A stretch of DNA of 64,000 bases from Pontibacter diazotrophicus (lineage in GTDB: Bacteria; Bacteroidota; Bacteroidia; Cytophagales; Hymenobacteraceae): assembly GCF_003367245.1 (NCBI RefSeq), contig NZ_QRGR01000026.1, positions 25,584-89,583 on the forward strand, given 5' to 3'. Of this stretch, positions 16,511 through 24,745 are shown one piece after another; the first letter of the stretch is position 1, and every line of letters starts with the position of its first letter. Position numbers and translations under genes: made by a program. The notes below the pieces were generated by a model, which saw nothing but the letters and a program-made list of their open reading frames with translations, ran no database searches and had not been told where the DNA came from.

Positions 16511-17858
16511 GCGCCTCGAGTTCGGGCTATTTGTCCGCGTTCTACTGCTGCTGGCCATGATGTTCCTGACGCTGGAGTACCTGGTGCAGTATACCTGGCT
16601 GCAGGTCATGTCGGGATTACTCATACTGCTGGGGCAGGTATGGGAGTTGTCCCGCTATGTAACGCGCAGCAACAATGAACTGGCGAAGTTCCTGCAGGCC
16701 GTAAAGCACCGGGATTTCTCACAGCGCTTCAACGAGCATACCACCAACAGCTCGCTGCGGCAGCTTCATAAAGCTTTTAACCTCATCAACGACACCTATA
16801 AGCAGCTGCACATCGAAAAAGAAGCGCAGTTCCATTACATGCAGACTATCCTGCAGATGATAGATACCGGCATTATGGCCGTGGATGCCGCTACCGGTGA
16901 AGTGGAGTGGGTGAACGATGCTTTCAAAAACACTTTGGGTGTCCCGTACCTTAAAAGTGTTGCGAATTTAGAACCGCGGTACCCGGCGCTTCATGAAGCC
17001 CTGAAAACGATAGAACCCGGCGAGAGCAAGCTGCTGAAGCTGAAGCTGCCAAAAGGCCAGTCGCAGTTGCTGCTTTCTGCCACGGCTTTCACCATGCAGC
17101 AACGCGACCTGCTGCTGATTGCCCTCAAGAACGTAAGCGCTACCGTAGACGCCACCGAGACAGAGGCCTGGCAGAAACTGCTGCGCGTGATGACGCACGA
17201 AATCATGAATTCAGTGGCTCCCATCGCCTCGCTGGCAGATACACTGGGGCGGCACTTGCAAATGGAGCGCGAAAAGCAGGAGCAGGAACCGGAAGCTGTG
17301 CCAGACCCGGAGCTACTGGAGGATACCGCAGAAGGCATCTCGATTATCAAGAAACGTAGCGAAGGGCTGCTGCGCTTCGCCCACTTTTACCGCAACCTGA
17401 ACAAGTCGCAGCAACTGATGCTGACCACTGTTTATGTGCAGGAACTTTTCAAAAGTATAAACGGCCTGATGCGCCCGCAACTGGAGGAGCAGGGTGTTGA
17501 ATTAAGTTGTAATGTGTCGCCTCCGGGTCTGCACCTGAACGCCGACGTAAACCTGCTGGAGCAGGTCCTCATCAACCTCATTCTGAATGCGAAGCGCGCC
17601 GTACAGGGCCGCCCCCAGCCACATATACAGCTTACCGCACAGCAAGTGGATGGTAAAATAACCATTGAGGTACAGGACAACGGCAGCGGAATTCCGGAGG
17701 AGTTGCTGGAAAATATCTTCATTCCCTTTTTCACCTCCCACAAAGACGGCTCCGGCATCGGCCTCAGCCTGGCTAAGCATATCATGCTGCTTCACAAAGG
17801 CAGCATACAGGTAGAAAGCAAAGAAGGTGTGGGAACTGTGTTTAAGCTGGTGTTTTAG
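16500..17858 (+). CDS. Sensor histidine kinase (NtrY/PAS type)
   Basis: 452 residues. Two close membrane helices at residues about 10-45 with almost no periplasmic loop, a linker and PAS-like region (about 115-215), dimerisation helix with His233 in MTHEIMNSVAPIASLAD, and an HATPase domain with N box NLILNAKRAV near 362, DNGSGIPEEL near 394 and GSGIGLSLAKHI near 417. The lack of an extracellular domain suggests it senses a cytosolic or membrane signal. Overlaps the regulator gene by 11 bp. It should phosphorylate Asp57 of that regulator. Confidence 0.92.
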   Translation: MIFKRLEFGLFVRVLLLLAMMFLTLEYLVQYTWLQVMSGLLILLGQVWELSRYVTRSNNELAKFLQAVKHRDFSQRFNEHTTNSSLRQLHKAFNLINDTYKQLHIEKEAQFHYMQTILQMIDTGIMAVDAATGEVEWVNDAFKNTLGVPYLKSVANLEPRYPALHEALKTIEPGESKLLKLKLPKGQSQLLLSATAFTMQQRDLLLIALKNVSATVDATETEAWQKLLRVMTHEIMNSVAPIASLADTLGRHLQMEREKQEQEPEAVPDPELLEDTAEGISIIKKRSEGLLRFAHFYRNLNKSQQLMLTTVYVQELFKSINGLMRPQLEEQGVELSCNVSPPGLHLNADVNLLEQVLINLILNAKRAVQGRPQPHIQLTAQQVDGKITIEVQDNGSGIPEELLENIFIPFFTSHKDGSGIGLSLAKHIMLLHKGSIQVESKEGVGTVFKLVF

Positions 17859-18167
17859 CAAAAGGGCACAGGTAGCAAGACATTAGACACTGGACTTTCC
17901 GCTATTGCCGGTTTCCTCAGAAGAAATGCCAGGTTAACTTAACTGCGCTGTTCCAAACATCCCTGTCCGGTACTAAATCTGCTGTTGACTCAGATGTTCG
18001 CATGTTGATAATGGGAACGTACAGGACAAGGCTGTCATCCTCTAAAGACCCGCCCTTACCGCTATATAAGTTTTTCTAACTATTCTACAGTTAGAGCGTT
18101 TATTCTTATTACTGCAGAAACTTTAACTATAGCAGCAGTAAAAGTCTTCACTTCCTACCTCTGAGCA
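17859..18167. other. Intergenic region before cfa
   Basis: 309 bp with no coding frame. No strong hairpin follows the kinase gene, and no exact TAnnTTTG box was seen before the cfa start; only the promoter of cfa is expected here. Confidence 0.5.
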
Positions 18168-19289
18168 ATGAAAGAACAAAGCTTACAGCAGAAAGTAACT
18201 GAAATTTTGGCAACAGCAGACGTAAAAATCAACGGTCCCGATCCATGGGATTTGCAGGTCCATAACGATGGATTTTATAAGCGGGTGCTGACGCAGGGAA
18301 CGCTGGGGCTGGGAGAGTCTTACATGGATGGCTGGTGGGACTGTGAGCGGATAGATGAATTTGCTTACAAGGTGATACGGGCAGATCTATACCGACAAGC
18401 GAAGTTCGGTTGGAAAACGGTGGTGCAGATGCTGCTGGCAAAAGTCCTTAACATGCAGGCTAAAGGAAAAGCTGCCCGCAATGCTCAGCGGCACTACGAC
18501 ATCGGCAATAAGCTTTACAAGCTGATGCTGGACAAACACATGGCCTACAGCTGCGGCTATTGGAAAGGCGCCGAAAACCTTGACCAGGCACAGGCAAATA
18601 AGCTCGACCTGATTTGCCGTAAAATAAGAATACAACCGGGCCAGCGGGTACTTGACATAGGTTGTGGCTGGGGCAGCTTCGCAAAGTTTGCCGCCGAGCA
18701 TTATGGCGCAGAGGTGGTAGGTGTTACAGTATCGAAAGAGCAGGCTGCCTTGGGCAGGGAAATGTGTAAAGGGCTGCCTGTTGAAATCAGGCTTCAGGAT
18801 TATCGTGATGTAAACGAGACGTTTGACCATGTGGTATCGGTGGGTATGGTGGAGCATGTGGGCTACCGCAACCACCGTGCGTTTATGAAAACGGCGGCAC
18901 GCTGCCTGAAGGACGATGGCCTGTTTTTGCTGCATACTATCGGGCACCCTTTCTCCAAAACATCCGCCGACCCCTTCACCGACACCTACATCTTCCCTAA
19001 CTGCCTGATCCCCTCTCTCAAACAACTCAGCGCAGCCATGGAACATGTTTTCGTGCTGGAAGACCTGCACAACTTCGGGCCCTATTACGACCCTACACTG
19101 ATGGCCTGGTTCCAAAACTTTGACCAGAACTGGGACCAATTAAAAGGAGACTACGACGAACGCTTTTACCGGATGTGGAAGTACTACCTGCTTTCCAGCG
19201 CCGGCTCTTTCCGCGCCCGCAACAACCAGCTCTGGCAAATGGTGCTCTCCAAAAAGGGTATCCTTGGCGGTTATGAATCGGTGCGGTAG
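18168..19289 (+). CDS. cfa: Cyclopropane-fatty-acyl-phospholipid synthase family protein
   Basis: 373 residues. Transfers a methylene group from S-adenosylmethionine to double bonds of membrane phospholipid acyl chains. Seen: N-terminal lipid-binding part with LGLGESYMDGWWDCERIDEF near 44, HYDIGNKLYKLML near 104, AYSCGYWK near 125, SAM-binding VLDIGCGWGSFAKFAAEHYG near 160, and the family block VSVGMVEHVGYRNHRAFM near 222 with the catalytic-site Glu. Full length compared with typical members. Monocistronic, closed by a symmetrical hairpin shared with the convergent protease gene. Confidence 0.95.
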   Translation: MKEQSLQQKVTEILATADVKINGPDPWDLQVHNDGFYKRVLTQGTLGLGESYMDGWWDCERIDEFAYKVIRADLYRQAKFGWKTVVQMLLAKVLNMQAKGKAARNAQRHYDIGNKLYKLMLDKHMAYSCGYWKGAENLDQAQANKLDLICRKIRIQPGQRVLDIGCGWGSFAKFAAEHYGAEVVGVTVSKEQAALGREMCKGLPVEIRLQDYRDVNETFDHVVSVGMVEHVGYRNHRAFMKTAARCLKDDGLFLLHTIGHPFSKTSADPFTDTYIFPNCLIPSLKQLSAAMEHVFVLEDLHNFGPYYDPTLMAWFQNFDQNWDQLKGDYDERFYRMWKYYLLSSAGSFRARNNQLWQMVLSKKGILGGYESVR

Positions 19290-19339
19290 GTGTATAACGC
19301 TTAACCATCCCAAACTTCTGCTTGCAGAACGGGAGCAAA

Positions 19340-19379
19340 ACAAGAAGGCGTGACTGTAGCTACAGTCACGCCTTCTTGT
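19340..19379. terminator. Bidirectional terminator between cfa and the M36 protease
   Basis: A 40-bp perfect palindrome: arm ACAAGAAGGCGTGACTGTAG and its exact complement. It lies between two convergent stop codons (19289 and 19421). Confidence 0.8.
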
Positions 19380-19420
19380 AAACCTACTGATGGCTCAGCA
19401 GATATAGCATTGAACTGAAT

Positions 19421-22210
19421 TTACTTAACCAAAAGCATTGTACCAGACTTGGCAGTGCTTCCGTTCACGAGTCGGTAGATGTACACGCCCGCCTGCTTGT
19501 TAGCGGCTTTAAAGTTTTGGGAATAAGTTACACCGCTTTCAGCGTTTCCTTCAAAAAGCGTGGCTACCTCACGTCCGGTTATATCAAAAACCTTCAGCGA
19601 TGTCTGTCCGCTCTCTTTCGCTGTGAAACGAATGGTCGTGCTCTCAGAGAAAGGGTTCGGATAGCTGCTCACCAGGTCTCCCTGCAGGCTTACCATTCCT
19701 TCTGCTGAGCGAGCCGTTGACACTTTGGATGCACTTAAGCTGAATTCCTGCGGTAAATCAAATGCTTCCACCTGGTCGAACCTGTAATAGCTTAAACCCT
19801 GGTCGGCACTGAAGCCCAGGCCTCTTCTTGCAAAGGCGTTCCAGATAAGCTCCTGATTCGCTCCTCCATAGTTTATCTGATCAGCCAGGAGAATGGCATC
19901 ACGGCCGTCAACAAAACCTGGTCTGCATGGTTGCAGCTTTAAACCGTCAATCACCAGTTGCATTGCCATGTTATTACCGCCATTCCCATTATACAGGTCT
20001 TCATCAAAACCATATTTATCGATCAGGTCCCAGGTCATCTCCCATAGAGCCGTGGCAAACACGAAGCCAACACCATGCGGTGCAGAAAGCGCCGGGTTGT
20101 TGGTAGCGCCATAGGTATAGTTGTTCACACTAAAACTGGTGGAATACGGTGCTGGCCTGATACCTAGCCCATCTGTTGGCTCACCTACGGCATAGGTACC
20201 TATACCTCTTACCTTCTCGCGTGTATCACCCGGCTTCATGGTCATCATCAGGCCAAACCAGTCGCTCCAGCCTTCACCCATTTGCTCGGTTGTCAGTATT
20301 TGCGTTCCAACGCGCACCTGTGTAGGAAGGCATGAGGTAATATCCGGACCACCTGTCAGGCGGTTTGAAATGCCATGGCCGTACTCATGTACAATAATTC
20401 CGTTGTCAAAGTCCCCATCTACATCCGGATTTGGATCGTTTTTCAAACTAACCGTTATATTTTCCCCGGCATCCATTGCTTCCCGTATAGTTGCTCCCGC
20501 ATCCTGCGTAATCATCACGGCCGGAATAGTGATCGGGGCTTCAGGTCTCTCTAAGCCACCCATTGTTAAGAGACCTGCCGCATTATTGATCACCACTACC
20601 GCAATGGCACCCGCTGCCTGAGCGTTTTCCACTTTTTGCACAAAGGCACATACCCCTCTGTACACTACCGCTATATTGCCATTGATAGCCTCAGGGTTTA
20701 GGAATGGATCGCACCCCTCACTGTTCGCACCATCTATGGCTAAAACGAGTTTACCGGTAAGTGGTGTGGGGGTAAGTGGCGGTCCAAAGCTTGCTCCTGA
20801 TGAAGCATAAGTACCCGTTAAGGATGATGGAGACACCACTTGGAACTGGTCTTGATCCGGCCTGCTCCACAGGTACATTTGCATTCTTGGCCTTCCACCA
20901 TCGGCAGGAGTCGCAAAGTTTGCGTTGTTACGTGTGGTTGAAATATTTCTGCTATCCTGTGCTTCAGCCATTACATGGTCTCCGCCCAAGCCGCCTCTGT
21001 CTAAGTTGCTGGTTTGAAAGTTGCCGCTTTCTTCATCAAAGCCATACTTATACCAAACATCATGGATGATATTATTCCAGTAAAAAAGATTGGTAATGGC
21101 AGCATCTCTATAGGCAACAGGTTCCTGGGAAAAATCGATAGGATATTTAAACACCCGCTCGGTTCCACCATCCGGGCTGTACCCGTACATGTCCTGCGCG
21201 CCCCCTACATAGCCTGTATTATCAGGATCTTCGTACGCATACACGTTATTGCCCCTGGTAATGGTATAACTGGTGTTCCCGGCGGTATGCCAGCCATCTG
21301 GAGAAGCTATTTTGTCCGCCACCTTCCCATTAACCGGCTTTCGGCCGCCATGGCTTGGGCTCTCCACCGGCATGGGGTACACCTCGTAAAGACCGGGAGT
21401 CTTTCCCTGGTTCACCGGGCCTTGCATAGGCGCATACGGTGTCATATCCGCATCCTGCAGATAAGGAGCTGTAGCGGTGTGGCTGTGGGTATCATGCAGG
21501 AATTTTCCGCCGGTTCCGTTATTCTCAAACTGGCAATGCACCACCATGTTATCTTTATCTAAAAACTCGCCGGTATTGGCATCCACCCGGATGTTCCACC
21601 AGTTCAGTGCGTCCAGCTCATAAATAGACACCTCCCAGGCAAGTTTAAGGCTGCCGTCACCCATGGGCTGGTACACCAGCTTGGCAGGAATCGGCTCTAA
21701 AGAGATGCCCCCTTTAGACAACAGCACTTCCTTGTTGCTGGCACTGCCGCTCTCTAACACATTCAAAGGCTCATTTAAAAAGACCCCCAAATGCCTGGCT
21801 GCCGCAGCTACTGCAGCAGCAGCATCAAGGCTGGCCTGCTCGTTTTTTACTTTTTCTCCAACATCGGAATGCAAGCGATTTCCCAGGGTAATTACTTTAC
21901 CCTCATTGTCCATGCTTATGTTAGTGATAGCACCATGTATCTCAATACCATGATGCATCTGCTTAATGTAAAGGTGCTTTATGCCGCTTTTTTTGCTTTC
22001 TGTTGCACTGCTTAGTTCTAAGTCAGCAATATCTTCATCTTTTACTTTAAGCTTCTGCTTGTTTTTCTTGATGTGTTCAAGTGCCACTGCCGGTACTTGC
22101 TTTTTCTCTTTGTTTCCTCTCCCCTGGCCTTGAGCAAAGGAAAGTGTACTCCCCAAGCTGAGCGTAGCAATTAGCGCTAGTTGAAGCACGTTGTGTAAAG
22201 GTTTCCTCAT
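19421..22210 (-). CDS. Secreted M36 (fungalysin) metalloprotease with type IX secretion tail
   Basis: 929 residues. Signal peptide ends near SFAQG (about 26); FTP propeptide region (about 70-125, YIKQMHHGIEIHGAITNIS); M36 catalytic domain with the zinc site HEYGHGIS near 605 and the downstream Glu in EGWSDWFGL; a PA domain inserted before it (about 480-550, YRGVCAFVQKVENAQAAGA), as is usual for bacterial fungalysins; C-terminal type A T9SS sorting domain (YPNPF near 845, ending GVYIYRLV...GTMLLVK). It is therefore exported by the PorSS system and digests external protein. Single gene with a 400-bp AT-rich upstream region shared with dnaX. Confidence 0.94.
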   Translation of the reverse strand: MRKPLHNVLQLALIATLSLGSTLSFAQGQGRGNKEKKQVPAVALEHIKKNKQKLKVKDEDIADLELSSATESKKSGIKHLYIKQMHHGIEIHGAITNISMDNEGKVITLGNRLHSDVGEKVKNEQASLDAAAAVAAAARHLGVFLNEPLNVLESGSASNKEVLLSKGGISLEPIPAKLVYQPMGDGSLKLAWEVSIYELDALNWWNIRVDANTGEFLDKDNMVVHCQFENNGTGGKFLHDTHSHTATAPYLQDADMTPYAPMQGPVNQGKTPGLYEVYPMPVESPSHGGRKPVNGKVADKIASPDGWHTAGNTSYTITRGNNVYAYEDPDNTGYVGGAQDMYGYSPDGGTERVFKYPIDFSQEPVAYRDAAITNLFYWNNIIHDVWYKYGFDEESGNFQTSNLDRGGLGGDHVMAEAQDSRNISTTRNNANFATPADGGRPRMQMYLWSRPDQDQFQVVSPSSLTGTYASSGASFGPPLTPTPLTGKLVLAIDGANSEGCDPFLNPEAINGNIAVVYRGVCAFVQKVENAQAAGAIAVVVINNAAGLLTMGGLERPEAPITIPAVMITQDAGATIREAMDAGENITVSLKNDPNPDVDGDFDNGIIVHEYGHGISNRLTGGPDITSCLPTQVRVGTQILTTEQMGEGWSDWFGLMMTMKPGDTREKVRGIGTYAVGEPTDGLGIRPAPYSTSFSVNNYTYGATNNPALSAPHGVGFVFATALWEMTWDLIDKYGFDEDLYNGNGGNNMAMQLVIDGLKLQPCRPGFVDGRDAILLADQINYGGANQELIWNAFARRGLGFSADQGLSYYRFDQVEAFDLPQEFSLSASKVSTARSAEGMVSLQGDLVSSYPNPFSESTTIRFTAKESGQTSLKVFDITGREVATLFEGNAESGVTYSQNFKAANKQAGVYIYRLVNGSTAKSGTMLLVK

Positions 22211-22631
22211 TGAATTGATAATTAGTTAGATGAGATTATATATTATTTTAACTATACTTAGTATCAATATAAAAATAATATATAACATTCATAAAATTAA
22301 AGGAAATATACAACTCAGGAGTAACATAGAATAATGTACTTTAATATGTTATGCTTCACCTACATTATTGTTTTGTTTGAATGGAAGCGCATTAGAAAAC
22401 CCACATTCTAATTGTCACAATTTGCAAAAAGTAACATTAAAAAAATTAGATTATTTAATTCAAATATATTTTTAGTCAATTAATTATACAAATATTACAA
22501 TAAAATTATTCTAGCTGTGATTCACTTCTTGCTGAGTTAGGGCCCGGCGCCTCTTTCGGTGGATAACTATCTGGAAAACTACTGCATAAATCCCCTCCCA
22601 TCTCACCTTCAGTTTGATTATCTTTGTCCTA
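22211..22631. other. AT-rich divergent promoter region of the M36 protease and dnaX
   Basis: No coding frame. TATCTTTG at 22619-22626 is an exact match to the Bacteroidota -7 box but lies only 5 bp before the dnaX ATG, which would give a nearly leaderless message; no TTTG box is found at the proper distance upstream. Confidence 0.4.
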
Positions 22632-24554
22632 ATGGAAAATTTTGTAGTATCAGCGCGTAAATACCGTCCGACCACGTTCGACAGCGTGGTGGGGCAGCAT
22701 CATATAACCAATACCCTTAAAAACGCCATCAGCAGCCAACATTTGGCGCAGGCATTCCTTTTCTGCGGGCCACGCGGTGTGGGTAAAACCACTTGTGCCC
22801 GCATCCTGGCGAAGACCATTAACTGCCAAAACATCACCCCGGAGGTGGAAGCCTGTAACGAGTGCGAATCGTGCCGCAGCTTTAACTCCAACAGCTCTTT
22901 TAACATACATGAACTCGACGCGGCCTCTAATAACTCGGTAGAAGATATCCGGAACCTGGTGGAGCAGGTGCGCTATGCACCGCAAACGGGCAAATACAAA
23001 ATCTATATTATAGATGAGGTGCACATGCTCTCTAACCAGGCCTTCAACGCTTTTCTGAAGACGCTGGAGGAGCCACCTTCCTATGCCATTTTTATACTGG
23101 CCACCACCGAGCGCCACAAGATCATCCCTACTATTCTGTCGCGTTGCCAGATCTTTGACTTTAACCGGATCAGGATTGATGACATGGTGCGCCATTTAGG
23201 TAGTATCGCCACAAAAGAAAGCATACAGGCGGAGCCGGATGCCCTACACCTGATTTCGCAGAAAGCGGATGGAGCACTGCGTGACGCCCTCTCTATCTTT
23301 GACCAGATGGTGACCTTCTCGGGCAGTAACGTCACCTATAAAGCAACTGTCGAGAACCTGCACATCCTGGATTATGATTACTACTTCCGCCTGACGGACC
23401 ACCTGCTGGAGCAGAACCTTTCCGGCTCATTGCTGCTGTTCGACGAAATTCTGAAGAATGGCTTCGATGCGCACAACTTCCTCATAGGTATTGGCGAGCA
23501 CTTCCGCAGCCTGCTGGTGTGCAAAGACCAGGCAACGGTGCAACTGCTGGAGGTGTCGGATAATATCAAGGCGAAGTATGTGGATCAGTCAGCAAAGGCC
23601 TCTGTGTCGTTCCTGCTTTCGGGCCTGAACCTGGTAAGCACCTGCGACATGCACTATAAGAGCAGCAAAAACCAGCGCCTGCACGTGGAGCTGTGCCTCA
23701 TGAAAATGGCGCACCTCAACGCTGCCCTCAGTTTTGCCCAAAACGGAGAAGTAGCAAAAAAAGCTAAGGTAGCAGCGCCGGCACCAGCCGCTACCGGTTC
23801 AGCAGGTGCCAAAACTACGCCTGCGGCTGACATGCAGCCGCAACAAGGCCAGGTACCGTCAGAGGGGCTGCAGCAACCTGCGCCTTCCAGTGTACCATCT
23901 GAGCAGTTGCAGCAACCACAGCCTCCCTCTCATGTACCGTCGGAGGGGCTGCAGCAGCCACCAAAGCCACAGGAGGTAACGCCGGACGCCCACATTGCGC
24001 CAGCCAACCCTCAAACTCCACCCGGCTCAGGTCCTGACCGCGGCGCAGACAAGCCGCGTGCGGGTGTACAACTGCCTCCGCCTAAAAAGTTGAGCAAGCT
24101 CCCTAGCTTGAAAGATTTAGGCGCTCCCCAGGCCGTTGTCACCGAGACAGCCGTAGCCGAGGAAGAGGAAGAGACCAACTATGGCATGGCGCTTCCTGTG
24201 GATAAAGCCCGCCTGAACACGGTGTGGCACGCTATTCTGCGCAGGAAGAAGTCAGAGAACATGATGGAATACACGCTCCTGAACCGGCAGTATCATGTCA
24301 GTGATGAGAACGAGATTACGCTGCACCTCGAGAACCACGTGATGCTCGACCAGTTCACATCCTTGCGCCCTTCACTGCTGGCCGAACTGAAAAAAGAAAT
24401 CGGCAACCGCGGCATTAAGCTGAAAGCAGAGGTAATAGAGGTACAGGAAGGAAATAAGATGTATACCTCGCAGGATAAATTCAACTACCTCGCCGATAAA
24501 TACCCGATGCTGGTCGATATACGGCAGCGCCTGGGCCTGGACATGGACTTTTAA
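22632..24554 (+). CDS. dnaX: DNA polymerase III subunit gamma/tau
   Basis: 640 residues from ATG 22632 (MENFVVSARKYRP); an upstream in-frame start at 22614 is less likely because homologues begin here. Clamp-loader ATPase: Walker A GPRGVGKTT near 46, zinc cysteines C...CNECESC (about 65-82), DEVHM near 127, sensor LATTERHKIIPTILSRCQ near 155. After the clamp-loader lid (to about 370) follows a Pro/Gln-rich linker (about 375-490) with a thrice-repeated VPSEGLQQP-like unit, then a conserved tau-like C-terminal domain. Ends in a strong hairpin. Confidence 0.96.
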   Translation: MENFVVSARKYRPTTFDSVVGQHHITNTLKNAISSQHLAQAFLFCGPRGVGKTTCARILAKTINCQNITPEVEACNECESCRSFNSNSSFNIHELDAASNNSVEDIRNLVEQVRYAPQTGKYKIYIIDEVHMLSNQAFNAFLKTLEEPPSYAIFILATTERHKIIPTILSRCQIFDFNRIRIDDMVRHLGSIATKESIQAEPDALHLISQKADGALRDALSIFDQMVTFSGSNVTYKATVENLHILDYDYYFRLTDHLLEQNLSGSLLLFDEILKNGFDAHNFLIGIGEHFRSLLVCKDQATVQLLEVSDNIKAKYVDQSAKASVSFLLSGLNLVSTCDMHYKSSKNQRLHVELCLMKMAHLNAALSFAQNGEVAKKAKVAAPAPAATGSAGAKTTPAADMQPQQGQVPSEGLQQPAPSSVPSEQLQQPQPPSHVPSEGLQQPPKPQEVTPDAHIAPANPQTPPGSGPDRGADKPRAGVQLPPPKKLSKLPSLKDLGAPQAVVTETAVAEEEEETNYGMALPVDKARLNTVWHAILRRKKSENMMEYTLLNRQYHVSDENEITLHLENHVMLDQFTSLRPSLLAELKKEIGNRGIKLKAEVIEVQEGNKMYTSQDKFNYLADKYPMLVDIRQRLGLDMDF

Positions 24555-24629
24555 TCTGTAAATATTTCTTATATTTATCCATTCGTAACAAGTCATTAAC
24601 AGAAGGCTACTAAAGCAACTTTCAATTGT

Positions 24630-24683
24630 AACTGGTTTTAAGCACATGTATTTCACATACAATACATGTGCTTAAAACCAGTT
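24630..24683. terminator. Perfect 23-bp hairpin between dnaX and the M16 protease
   Basis: Left arm 24630-24652 (begins AACTGGTTTTAAGCACATGT) pairs exactly with 24661-24683 over loop TCACATAC. It lies 76 bp after the dnaX stop and 62 bp before the M16 start, so it probably ends the dnaX transcript. A GTG within the right arm opens an extended frame of the protease gene but cannot be the real start. Confidence 0.7.
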
Positions 24684-24745
24684 TTAGTGGATTTTATCTC
24701 AAATGCCTTGCTGCTCCAATTTTATTTATAAAGCAAGTAAAAACT

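Noticed and set aside
24668..24745. GTG start giving a longer M16 protein
   Set aside because: It lies in the arm of a 23-bp hairpin and would hide the lipoprotein signal that begins at 24746.
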